Shown: piece by piece, positions 1-7,027 of the stretch | How the letters are laid out: each line of letters begins with the position of its first letter | Numbering within the stretch: position 1 is the first letter of the stretch | Assembly: GCF_910589745.1 (NCBI RefSeq) | Contig: NZ_OU342399.1 | Span: 1,509,501 to 1,573,500 of the forward strand | Length of the DNA: 64,000 bases | Origin: Candidatus Arcticimaribacter forsetii | GTDB taxonomy: Bacteria; Bacteroidota; Bacteroidia; Flavobacteriales; Flavobacteriaceae | Direction of reading: 5' to 3' | The notes under the pieces: model-generated | What the model was told of the DNA's origin: nothing | Seen by the model: the letters and a program-made list of their open reading frames with translations, nothing else | Database searches by the model: none | Position numbers and translations under genes: made by a program

Positions 1-89
1 TAACGAATATACGGCTTCCGTTAAATCAAAAGAAGTAAAAATTACAACAAAATACTTCTTAGTCTGTAGGTTTTAATAAAAAGGGATGT

Positions 90-97
90 TATATTTG
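90..97 (+). promoter_or_regulatory. -7 box of the tRNA-Arg promoter
   Basis: TATATTTG matches the Bacteroidota -7 consensus TAnnTTTG and lies 60 bp before the tRNA. No clear -33 TTG is seen at the usual 19-21 bp spacing, so only half of the promoter is supported. The preceding bases 1-89 hold no recognisable gene; AGAAGTA (31-37) and TACTTCT (53-59) could form a weak terminator hairpin of an upstream gene. Confidence 0.4.
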
Positions 98-156
98 CAC
101 CCAACAATAACAAAATCAATTGTGGTGTCGTTTAAATGCCCAATAAGATTTTAAAA

Positions 157-230
157 GGCCTCGTAGCATAACTGAATAGTGCACTTGATTACGGCTCAAG
201 AGGTTGCAGGTTTGAATCCTGCCGAGGTCA
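157..230 (+). tRNA. tRNA-Arg (anticodon ACG)
   Basis: A complete cloverleaf can be drawn. The acceptor stem GGCCTCG pairs with CGAGGTC with one G.T pair, and A230 is the discriminator base. The anticodon stem is CTTGA/TCAAG around loop TTACGGC, giving anticodon ACG. The T arm is GCAGG-TTTGAAT-CCTGC. CCA is not encoded. The 3' part from base 184 is duplicated at 1514-1564, so the gene has served as an integration target and remains intact at the left end of the insertion. Confidence 0.93.
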
Positions 231-234
231 CTAA
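184..234 (+). repeat. Left direct repeat (att-like), tRNA 3' half
   Basis: Bases 184-234 match 1514-1564 at 50 of 51 positions, with one difference at 187/1517 and 47 identical bases in a row from 188. The repeat runs from the anticodon stem to four bases past the tRNA. This is the usual geometry when a tyrosine recombinase inserts an element into a tRNA gene and restores its 3' end. Confidence 0.85.
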
Positions 235-235
235 G

Positions 236-265
236 GCTCAGCCAATTATAGGCTGGGCTTTTTTA
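236..265 (+). terminator. Terminator downstream of tRNA-Arg
   Basis: GCTCAGCC (236-243) pairs with GGCTGGGC (251-258) over 8 bp including one G.T, with loop AATTATA and a T-run after it. It lies just past the end of the direct repeat, so it belongs to the inserted DNA. A different hairpin with its own T-run follows the second repeat copy at 1565-1597. Confidence 0.75.
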
Positions 266-377
266 TTAGGTGACAGATACGGTTACTATTTGCTCAATTA
301 TGGGATAAGAATTACTATATAGAACTATCTCGGTTATCGGTACTATGTTATACCTACTACTAAAGTATTGACACTGT

Positions 378-385
378 TATATTTG
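378..385 (+). promoter_or_regulatory. Possible -7 box ahead of the hairpin array
   Basis: TATATTTG fits TAnnTTTG and would start a transcript near 392, upstream of the hairpin array and on the strand that the G.U pairs predict. TTG at 368-370 is too close to act as the -33 element, and none is seen at normal spacing, so this is tentative. Confidence 0.3.
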
Positions 386-474
386 TAACACTTTATTAAG
401 TATCTAACATCGGAATCTTATACTGGGGCTACAGCGGATGTCGTGAGCGACTTACTCGGTGACTCTGGAGTGAA

Positions 475-798
475 GACGTATTACTACACGTTATGGTCTT
501 TTAGTGTACTCAATCTCTTTCTAATTCTGTCGAGTAACGTTGGGAATCTCTATAGTAACTCCCTATGATGTTCGACACTTTTGCTAGTAATGTTGCAAGA
601 CGTAGGTAATCTCTATAGTACTCCCTATGTTCTGCATCACTTTTGTCGAGTAACGTATCCTTTCTCTATAGTAATAGGATATGTCCGTCGACACTTTTAC
701 TAATTCTGTCACACAACGTAGTCATTCTCTATATAAGTAACTATGTTCTGCATCACTTTTGTCACACAACGTATTTTTCTCTATAGTAATAAATATCT
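475..798 (+). ncRNA. Tandem hairpin array, candidate structured RNA
   Basis: Hairpins start at ACGT(A/T) boxes at 476, 537, 600, 653, 716 and 769, with further boxes lacking the partner arm at 821 and 854. Starts 537-653-769 and 600-716 are exactly 116 bp apart, so the unit is two hairpins separated by alternating 31-32 and 22 nt linkers. Stems: 653-661/676-684 (9 bp), 600-606/624-630 (7 bp), 716-722/740-746 (7 bp), 538-545/560-567 (7 bp, one mismatch), 771-776/791-796 (6 bp). The upper stem differs in each but stays paired. Loops are nearly constant with core TCTCTATAGTA (TCTCTATATAAG in the fifth). A conserved G.T third pair is stable only as + strand RNA. The hairpin at 475-498 is degenerate. 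A further hairpin, TACTTAA/TTAAGTA, lies at 862-889. No known RNA family is recognised. Confidence 0.55.
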
Positions 799-945
799 CT
801 TGTGACATTTTTGTCGAGTAACGTAGTCAATCACCTTCTAATAATAATGCACAACGTATCTTACTTAATAATATAAACTACTTTAAGTATAGAACAGTAG
901 CAATGCAGTTCCAGAATAAATAAAAAAATAACTTAATTTTACAAT

Positions 946-1362
946 ATGAAAAATACAATCACACTATTATTACTGGCTATAAGCTTCACTGCTTCAGCTC
1001 AGATTTCAACTTTAAAAATATCAAATGATGCTTACTACACTGTAGACCGATATAAGACTACATTCCACTACAGATACACTCCTACTGATGAGATGCCTAA
1101 GAGTATCAAGACCAATATAAATGGTTTATTAGGTGCTATACAAATTTTTGCAGACGTAGAGATAGATGGAGAGTGGGTTATCCTTAAGAGAATTAAAATG
1201 GAGCAGGAGAATAACGCGTTATCAAGCGTTAAGATAGCAATGGGTATAGAGACTTTATTCTACAAGAATTCTGGAAAACAGCATAAGGAAAAGAAGCTTA
1301 AAAAAAGTAAAGGGATAAAAAGATGGGCTGATAATCTAATCGGTATGATTAAACAGTATTAA
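946..1362 (+). CDS. Small secreted protein of unknown function
   Basis: 138 residues. Residues 1-18 form a clear Sec signal peptide (hydrophobic LLLLAISF then ASA before Q19), so the mature protein should be exported to the periplasm or beyond. The mature part is about 120 residues; its C-terminus is strongly basic with several lysine pairs (about 110-125). No family is recognised. The ATG follows an A-rich stretch typical of this group. No promoter is evident in the 80 bp upstream, so the gene may share a transcript with the hairpin array 150 bp before it. It is the only substantial gene between the two tRNA-derived repeats. Confidence 0.7.
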   Translation: MKNTITLLLLAISFTASAQISTLKISNDAYYTVDRYKTTFHYRYTPTDEMPKSIKTNINGLLGAIQIFADVEIDGEWVILKRIKMEQENNALSSVKIAMGIETLFYKNSGKQHKEKKLKKSKGIKRWADNLIGMIKQY

Positions 1363-1373
1363 TTATTATATTT

Positions 1374-1460
1374 ATGAAAGAGCTACTAGAGAAGGTTACT
1401 AAGGTTACAGGTACGGTTACAGCTTCTAAGCTAACTACAATACACTTAAGTAATGATTAG
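1374..1460 (+). CDS. Possible 28-residue peptide
   Basis: A short frame begins 11 bp after the preceding gene stops and ends at TAG 1458-1460. It encodes a threonine- and valine-rich peptide (about residues 7-17) with no recognisable motif. Three GGTTAC repeats (1394, 1403, 1415) generate the V-T pattern, so the frame could be a by-product of protein-binding sites rather than a gene. Confidence 0.2.
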   Translation: MKELLEKVTKVTGTVTASKLTTIHLSND

Positions 1461-1513
1461 GCTACTGTTTATAGGATATTGTCTTTCTACTAAAGGGATT
1501 AGCTATATTACCT

Positions 1514-1564
1514 CTTAATTACGGCTCAAGAGGTTGCAGGTTTGAATCCTGCCGAGGTCACTAA
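1514..1564 (+). repeat. Right direct repeat (att-like), tRNA-Arg 3' fragment
   Basis: This is the second copy of the tRNA-Arg 3' half, identical to 184-234 except A for G at 1517. The 5' half of a tRNA is absent: upstream bases do not complete a D arm or acceptor strand, so this is not a functional tRNA. It marks the right end of the inserted element. Confidence 0.85.
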
Positions 1565-1597
1565 AAACCAGCTCTTTATAGGGCTGGTTTCTTTTTT
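1565..1597 (+). terminator. Terminator after the tRNA fragment
   Basis: AAACCAGCTC (1565-1574) pairs with GGGCTGGTTT (1581-1590) around TTTATA, including one T.G pair, followed by CTTTTTT. It is probably the original terminator of the tRNA-Arg gene, separated from it by the insertion. Confidence 0.75.
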
Positions 1598-1844
1598 AGC
1601 AGATCTTTTTGTAAATCATTTTACCTCATTTACTCACTATCTAACTTCTTAACTTACTAAAGAGAATATACCTGTCATTTAAACAAACCTATATTGTGTT
1701 CAATACTCTATAATTTTAAAAAAATTGTTTAAAGGTCTAGGTTAAAAGTGAACAAACTAGATTGAAACTAAATCATAGGCGGTAATAGAACAACTTTATA
1801 AATTAGATTTAGTATATTTAGGTTGCGATTTAAAATTAATAAAA

Positions 1845-2072
1845 ATGGATAAAATTAAGAAGATAAAACAGAATGGGATAATATTTATCGGCTTAGGAGC
1901 TGGTGTGTTAAGTTTAAATGAATTAATTGATTTCACAGAACCTACTATATGGGCACTTAATATAGCAGGAAGTATTTTGGTAGCTTTACCTTTTCCATTT
2001 TACCTATATGATGGGATAAAAAAAATCTCAACTGACTTAACCAACTTATATCTAAAGAAATATAGTTTTTAA
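1845..2072 (+). CDS. Small two-helix membrane protein, unknown
   Basis: 75 residues. Two hydrophobic segments are visible at about 10-28 and 35-55, separated by an acidic turn, with lysines at both ends, so a small inner-membrane hairpin protein is likely. No family is recognised. TATATTTA about 30 bp upstream resembles a -7 box. The gene lies in AT-rich DNA between the tRNA-Arg insertion and the alginate lyase gene, with the next small gene 46 bp downstream on the same strand. Bases 1598-1844 upstream show no other gene. Confidence 0.5.
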   Translation: MDKIKKIKQNGIIFIGLGAGVLSLNELIDFTEPTIWALNIAGSILVALPFPFYLYDGIKKISTDLTNLYLKKYSF

Positions 2073-2118
2073 TTCTATTACTTCAAGAATTTAAACATAA
2101 TTTATAATCAATAAAAAA

Positions 2119-2340
2119 ATGGAAAAAGTAATCTGTTTACTCTTATTCACTTCAATTCTTGTTGGTTGTGAGAAAAAAGATGAATGCTTAATCATTCGTG
2201 AAAAAGCATCCCAAAATGGAGAATACTATTTCATTGATAGGAGTGGATTTGTTGATGAAAACACAGTTGCAGGTCAAGTTAATGTATCATTAGAAGTATT
2301 TAATCAATACGCTGTTGGAGATGAATATTGTATAGAATAA
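2119..2340 (+). CDS. Small lipoprotein, unknown
   Basis: 73 residues. A lipoprotein signal is visible: a hydrophobic stretch at 5-16 ending in LVG before Cys17. The mature part is only 56 residues with two further cysteines (23 and near the C-terminus, 71), which could form a disulfide in the periplasm. No family is recognised. An A-rich start region (AATAAAAAA before ATG) supports translation. It probably forms a transcription unit with the small membrane-protein gene 46 bp upstream. Confidence 0.55.
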   Translation: MEKVICLLLFTSILVGCEKKDECLIIREKASQNGEYYFIDRSGFVDENTVAGQVNVSLEVFNQYAVGDEYCIE

Positions 2341-2651
2341 CATCAAGGTTTTATTTTTATATATAGCTTTTAAGTTAATTACTTCAACTAATTCATTTGC
2401 TTTCTATACTTTGTGGACTTCTAGGTGTGCTTCATTTACTTCTTATTTCATCTTAGGAAAGGGGTATTCTAAGCCATCAAATCTTCCAACGGAGTACAGC
2501 TTGTGGAGTTTGCTTTTATATTAAATCTACTGATAGCTAAAATCATATTGACTCTCTAAAGATGTTTAGTCGATCGTTTTAAAAAATACGACACTCAGAT
2601 TAATCAGTTACGTATATAATTTAAAAGGATTTAATATTTCTTTTTAAGAAG
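2341..2651. other. Intergenic, no gene seen
   Basis: This 311-bp AT-rich stretch contains no frame with a credible start and family signal on either strand, and no strong hairpin followed by a T-run. It separates + strand orphan genes from the - strand alginate lyase gene, so convergent terminators would be expected but are not obvious. Confidence 0.4.
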
Positions 2652-3707
2652 CTATTCAGTATCCGGAGAGGTTCCTGGACCAAGCGAGCCTTCTTTGAAC
2701 CAAACCTCTGTATAGCATCCATTTGCATATTGCTTTGATATATCTCCATCAAAAGTTTCTGAATCGGTACTCCAAACAATATTATCTTCTGGTTTCTTAC
2801 CATTGGTTTGGTTGTAAGCACCTTGTTTAAAATATTGAACTTCCCCTGCATATGCAGTTTCTCTTTCGACACCATCTCGGTTTATTGGAGCATATAAAAC
2901 ACGAACTTGCTCCGGCATATCGGATTTATTAGAGAAATCCGACTTAAGCAAGTTTTTTGAAAATGTTTTTGTTTCATGGTTAGTGCTTTCGAAAGTTAAA
3001 TACATCATTCCCTGATAAACGTTTACTTCATAACTAAACTCCTCTCCTAGCTCTATACCCTCTTCCGGCTCTTCCGGATACACATTAGAGCTTGGCCCTA
3101 CTACAGACATATCATATCCCCAAACGGCTGTAGAAAAATCCCATCTTCCCGAATTAGATCCAGCAGTATTGATTTCGTAATTCCAAAAAATAGATCCTTT
3201 TTTATGACCTGGAAATTTTTTATAAAAAATCTTCAAGGGCTCATTCTCATGACCTTCATCACTGTGTATTTGCCCAACAACAACAGAATAAGAAGCGGCT
3301 ACTCGAGCATCCCCTGAGGTAGAAACATGTTGAACTTTTAAAGTTCCGGTCAGCTTCCCTCCTGTCTCGGGTATCCATTTTTTTAATTGCCCTAGTTCAG
3401 TCCTTGTGTTTTTTGAATTTCGTGACGTTATTCCTGAATTTGGTGTTTTATAAACTACCCAATCCACTCCGTTTTGATTTTCTACGTAGAAAAAATCTTT
3501 TTTGTCAAACTTTACAAGTGAATCTACATAAGTTCCGTCCCCTAAAAGAATTTTCCATTCATCCAAAAAAGGAAGGACATCACTTGGGAAAACTTTAGCA
3601 CTTTGATTGGTTTGATTCTTCGAATTAGAAACACAGGCAGTTGATAATATGGAAATTGTTATTCCAAAAATTAAAGAATATAATGGTTTATAAAAAATAG
3701 ATTTCAT
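2652..3707 (-). CDS. PL7 family alginate lyase, lipoprotein
   Basis: Probable endo- or exo-acting alginate lyase that cleaves 4-O-linked uronate polymers by beta-elimination. The three PL7 signature blocks are present in order: NTRTELGQL (catalytic Arg102), GQIHS (Gln146, His148) and YFKQGAYNQ (292-300, with the catalytic tyrosine). At 351 residues it is a PL7 domain plus an N-terminal lipoprotein signal (STA before Cys25) and a roughly 50-residue tail after the last motif. The lipid anchor suggests display at the cell surface or in the periplasm. No SusC/SusD pair lies beside it, so it is not part of a visible polysaccharide utilisation locus here. It suggests use of brown-algal alginate. 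Confidence 0.9.
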   Translation of the reverse strand: MKSIFYKPLYSLIFGITISILSTACVSNSKNQTNQSAKVFPSDVLPFLDEWKILLGDGTYVDSLVKFDKKDFFYVENQNGVDWVVYKTPNSGITSRNSKNTRTELGQLKKWIPETGGKLTGTLKVQHVSTSGDARVAASYSVVVGQIHSDEGHENEPLKIFYKKFPGHKKGSIFWNYEINTAGSNSGRWDFSTAVWGYDMSVVGPSSNVYPEEPEEGIELGEEFSYEVNVYQGMMYLTFESTNHETKTFSKNLLKSDFSNKSDMPEQVRVLYAPINRDGVERETAYAGEVQYFKQGAYNQTNGKKPEDNIVWSTDSETFDGDISKQYANGCYTEVWFKEGSLGPGTSPDTE

Positions 3708-3758
3708 TTTGAATTTTTAATAAAATAATTTAAAGTAAATATATAAATTGATTATCGA

Positions 3759-4712
3759 TTAGTCTTTTATTTTAATTGTAGATTGACGTTCTCGGTTGAG
3801 GTGTAATTGGGTAACATCGGGTCTAGAATAATGTCCCACGGGATCAAAATTTTGACGCTCTTCATAGATCCTATTCAATTGAATTGATCCAAAAAAAACA
3901 CCTTCTGTATTAATTTGTGGCTCAAGCAACCAAGTCCCATCTGGATTAGCGATACAAGATCCACCATTGGCTAGTTGCTCAGGAGCAGCGGTTAAAATTT
4001 CGTCTATATAGGGAGTGTCTAGAGGGAAATCATTTTTATTCATGGTTGAACTTACTGAAATTACATAAGACCTACTTTCTCTTGCAATAAATCGGGTGAT
4101 ATCTTTTGTGTTATGGTCGCTACCCGGCCAAACAGCACAATGAACATTTTCTCCCATTCCATATAATGCGGCACGAGGAAGTGGCATCCAATTCTCCCAG
4201 CAGTTTAATCCGCCAATTGTAAAACCTTCTAAAGGATGAACTTGCAATCCATTGCCATCGCCAGGTGCCCAGGTTAGACGCTCATCATAGGTTGGTTGTA
4301 GTTTACGGTGAACACTACAAATTACACCAAACTCGTTGATGTAAACTAGAGAACAATATAAACTATGGCCTCCCCTATTTGTAGCTCTTTCAATTACTCC
4401 AACATAAATTGCAATTTTATTTTCCTTTGCTAAAACACAAAGTTCCTGTAAATCACCCTCTTCAATATTTACTGCATTTTGAGCATAATGTGCATGCAAT
4501 ACCTTGTTTATTTTTAAATCCCACTGTGCCCCCTCTGTTAGGGCGAGCCAAAATGGGTATCCTGGCAACAGACCCTCACCGAAAACAACTAATTGCGCTT
4601 TAGATGCAGCAGCCTCGAGTATGGCATCTTTTATTTTTTCTAGGGTTTTTTGCTTATTCAACCAAACAGGAGAAATTTGTGCAAGAGCAACCTGTAATGT
4701 TTTCATATTCAT
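3759..4712 (-). CDS. Nitrilase / carbon-nitrogen hydrolase
   Basis: 317 residues, the usual length of branch-1 nitrilases that hydrolyse nitriles to carboxylic acids and ammonia. The catalytic triad is intact: Glu46 in VVFGEGLLPGYP, Lys137 in HRKLQPTYDERL and Cys171 in GLNCWENWMPL. The HRKLQPT and CWEN contexts favour a true nitrilase over an amidase. No signal peptide is present, so it is cytoplasmic. ATG at 4712 or 4706 (MNMK) could each be the start. It is transcribed away from the aldehyde dehydrogenase gene, 135 bp apart. The natural nitrile is not indicated. Confidence 0.9.
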   Translation of the reverse strand: MNMKTLQVALAQISPVWLNKQKTLEKIKDAILEAAASKAQLVVFGEGLLPGYPFWLALTEGAQWDLKINKVLHAHYAQNAVNIEEGDLQELCVLAKENKIAIYVGVIERATNRGGHSLYCSLVYINEFGVICSVHRKLQPTYDERLTWAPGDGNGLQVHPLEGFTIGGLNCWENWMPLPRAALYGMGENVHCAVWPGSDHNTKDITRFIARESRSYVISVSSTMNKNDFPLDTPYIDEILTAAPEQLANGGSCIANPDGTWLLEPQINTEGVFFGSIQLNRIYEERQNFDPVGHYSRPDVTQLHLNRERQSTIKIKD

Positions 4713-4847
4713 TTATTAATACTCGTAAATATAACAATATAATTTCCGATCCAATGGCTTTAATATTCCATTTGAATTATTGAAAATATAAACCCAATAT
4801 AGAAAACAAATAAATTATGGTATATTTAAAATCTATCAAAACATATA

Positions 4848-6221
4848 ATGAAACCAGACATACTCCATTCAAAGCAAAGAGCATTTTTTGAAACTAATAC
4901 AACCAAAGATGTTTCTTTTAGACGAGCAAGCTTAAAAAAATTACTTCAAGTAATTGAGTATAAAGAGAATGAAATTTATGAAGCTTTATTTCTAGATTTA
5001 AAAAAATCAGAGTATGAAGCTTTCATAACGGAAGTGTTTTTTGTGAAAAAAGAAATTAAAACAACACTTAGCAATCTAAATTCATGGACTAAAACAAAAC
5101 GAGTTTCTGGGTCAATTTTAAACTACCCTACTAAAGATTATTTAATTCCAGAACCTTTTGGATGTACGCTTCATATAAGTCCTTGGAATTATCCATTTCA
5201 ACTTGCGTTAAACACCGTAATCGGTGCAGTAGCAGCCGGAAATACAGTTGTTTTGAAACCTTCTGAATATGCACATTTCACAAGTGGTATTGTAAATGAT
5301 ATTATTCAGGAAGCCTTCAAGCCAGAACATGTATGTGTTATACAAGGTGATGCTCAAACCTCCGCTAATTTATTGAGCCTTCGATGGGATTATGTGTTTT
5401 TTACGGGAAGCACTAATGTTGGTAAAATCGTTGCAAAAGCAGCTGCAGAAAACTTAACGCCATACACTCTAGAATTGGGAGGTAAAAATCCGTGTGTTGT
5501 AGATGAAACAGCACCAATAGCATTAAGTGCAAGAAGAATTGTTTGGGGCAAATATGTAAACTGCGGTCAAACTTGTATTGCCCCCGATTATTTATTAGTA
5601 CATAAATCTAAAGTAAATGAACTGACCCAAGCCATGGCTAAAGAAATTAAAAAATCTTTTGGGGAGGATCCTCAAAAATCTTTTAGCTATGGTCGAATCA
5701 TAAATAAAAAACATTTTCTGTATTTAAAAGAAAAAATAGAAGACACTAAAGTAGTGCATGGTGGAACAACCAACGAAGAAGATCTATATATAGAACCTAC
5801 GTTAATCAAGCAGCCAGATTTAGATAGCGCTATTATGAAAGAAGAGAATTTTGGACCTATCCTCCCAATTCTTTCCTATGAAAATGAAGAAGAAATTAAA
5901 CCAATAATAAGCCGTTATGAAAAACCACTAGGTTTCTATGTTTTCAGCAAAAGAAAATCTTTTATTAAAAAAATGCAAACAGAATATTCTTTTGGAGGGG
6001 GAGTATCTAATGATACTATGATTCAGTTTTCAAATGATGAACTTCCTTTTGGAGGAGTTGGTCATAGTGGTGTAGGAGCATATCACGGGAAATATAGTTT
6101 TGACACTTTTACACATTATAAACCTTTTGTTAAGAAATCGTTGTTAATTGATCTTCCTACCCGTTATGCACCGTATCCAAAGTCTTTTAAGTTTTTAAAA
6201 AAACTGCTAAACAATTTCTAG
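4848..6221 (+). CDS. NAD(P)-dependent aldehyde dehydrogenase
   Basis: 457 residues, short like class-3 (fatty/aromatic) aldehyde dehydrogenases. It oxidises an aldehyde to an acid with NAD(P). Visible motifs are SPWNYP (111-116), the cofactor loop FTGSTNVG (185-192), TLELGGKNP with general base Glu209, and NCGQTCIAPDY with catalytic Cys243. The C-terminal PFGGVGHSG motif is also present. A basic, hydrophobic tail could give loose membrane contact as in fatty aldehyde dehydrogenases. The 3' end overlaps the convergent small HTH gene by 4 bp. A nitrilase is divergent from it, but a shared pathway is not shown. Confidence 0.92.
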   Translation: MKPDILHSKQRAFFETNTTKDVSFRRASLKKLLQVIEYKENEIYEALFLDLKKSEYEAFITEVFFVKKEIKTTLSNLNSWTKTKRVSGSILNYPTKDYLIPEPFGCTLHISPWNYPFQLALNTVIGAVAAGNTVVLKPSEYAHFTSGIVNDIIQEAFKPEHVCVIQGDAQTSANLLSLRWDYVFFTGSTNVGKIVAKAAAENLTPYTLELGGKNPCVVDETAPIALSARRIVWGKYVNCGQTCIAPDYLLVHKSKVNELTQAMAKEIKKSFGEDPQKSFSYGRIINKKHFLYLKEKIEDTKVVHGGTTNEEDLYIEPTLIKQPDLDSAIMKEENFGPILPILSYENEEEIKPIISRYEKPLGFYVFSKRKSFIKKMQTEYSFGGGVSNDTMIQFSNDELPFGGVGHSGVGAYHGKYSFDTFTHYKPFVKKSLLIDLPTRYAPYPKSFKFLKKLLNNF

Positions 6222-6430
6222 TTTTTTGCTTTATCCTCGAAAGGTTTCAAAACACTTGGATCTGGAGCATGTGTTAAGAAAGCATCATATGCTTTTTTAT
6301 TTTTATATAACATACGTTTGACTGCACTCGGACTACAATCATATTTTTTTGCTAATTGAGCAATGGAATGGTATTCTCTTTCACAAGGTTTTATTATGTG
6401 CCACTTTGTAAGTTTAGATGGTGTTTTCAT
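6218..6430 (-). CDS. Small helix-turn-helix protein
   Basis: 70 residues. The segment SIAQLAKKYDCSPSAVKRML (about 22-41) has the spacing of a helix-turn-helix like those that read DNA in small regulators and transposase N-termini. No other domain fits in the length. It is probably a cytoplasmic DNA-binding protein; its target is unknown. It converges with the aldehyde dehydrogenase gene (4-bp overlap of stop regions). Confidence 0.6.
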   Translation of the reverse strand: MKTPSKLTKWHIIKPCEREYHSIAQLAKKYDCSPSAVKRMLYKNKKAYDAFLTHAPDPSVLKPFEDKAKN

Positions 6431-6630
6431 AATGCAAAGGTACTTTTAAATGCTTAGTTTTTCAATTAAAAAAATTCAGAAAATAATCGGAATAGACTAA
6501 TTTAATTCCAAAAAAGAATCAGTGATTTAAATTAGAGGATTTAAAAATCTTGCTGTATCAATAAGTATAGATTAAAATCTTTATATTTATGGAATATTAT
6601 TTATTTATAACATACAATTAATACATTAAA

Positions 6631-6924
6631 ATGAGTAACGAAGTTTTTGAACAATTAAAAGAAAAAGCAGAAGGAGCTGATGCAATCGGTGGAACTTTAA
6701 AATTTGAAGTCGGAGACTTAATTGTTTTCGTGGATGGTTATGGGAATACAAATATTGTTTCACAAGAAGATAACGAAGCAGACTGTACTATTTCAACTAC
6801 CGCAGAAGTTTTGATTGATTTAAAAAATGGTGATCTAAACCCAATGATGGCTGTTATGGGAGGTAAAATAAAAATTTCAGGCGATATGGGATTAGCCATG
6901 AAAGTTCAGTCTCTTTTGGGATAG
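6631..6924 (+). CDS. SCP2 sterol-binding domain protein
   Basis: 97 residues forming a single SCP2 domain, the fold of sterol carrier protein 2, which binds lipids or fatty acyl groups in a hydrophobic tunnel. The diagnostic C-terminal part is DLNPMMAVMGGKIKISGDMGLAMKVQSLL-like: positions 67-96 contain the conserved G-K-I-K-I-x-G-D motif followed by an amphipathic helix. No signal peptide, so cytoplasmic. Such stand-alone proteins are common in Flavobacteriaceae but their ligand is not established. Confidence 0.85.
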   Translation: MSNEVFEQLKEKAEGADAIGGTLKFEVGDLIVFVDGYGNTNIVSQEDNEADCTISTTAEVLIDLKNGDLNPMMAVMGGKIKISGDMGLAMKVQSLLG

Positions 6925-7027
6925 ATTATTTTTTCTCTTACCGATTTTAACAAGGACTTTATTACTTTTTATAATTTGATTTATTTGAAAATATAAAGAT
7001 GTAATATTACTAACTATTTATATTAAT

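Larger units (their letters stand above)
235..1564 (+). mobile_element. 1.33 kb tRNA-Arg-integrated element without recombinase
   Basis: The DNA lies between a complete tRNA-Arg (157-230) and a second copy of that tRNA's 3' half (1514-1564). It contains a terminator, a 210-bp stretch with no reading frame of note, a hairpin array (475-798), a small secreted-protein gene (946-1362), a possible 28-codon frame (1374-1460), and TACGGTTAC near both ends (278-286, 1412-1420). No integrase or transposase is present, so mobilisation would need help in trans, or the element is a deletion remnant. The boundaries are read directly from the repeat; its status as a mobile unit is inference. Confidence 0.7.

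Noticed and set aside
368-385. TTG-TATATTTG as complete promoter
   Set aside because: The two elements are only 7 bp apart, not 19-21; kept only as a possible -7 box.
475-860. CRISPR-like look of the hairpin array
   Set aside because: The conserved core is short, the variable parts are arms of the same hairpins rather than unique spacers, and no cas gene is present.
475-860. Integron attC array
   Set aside because: No integron integrase, no RYYYAAC/GTTRRRY boxes, and no cassette genes between hairpins.
1514-1564. Second tRNA-Arg gene
   Set aside because: Only the 3' half is present; no D arm or 5' acceptor strand.
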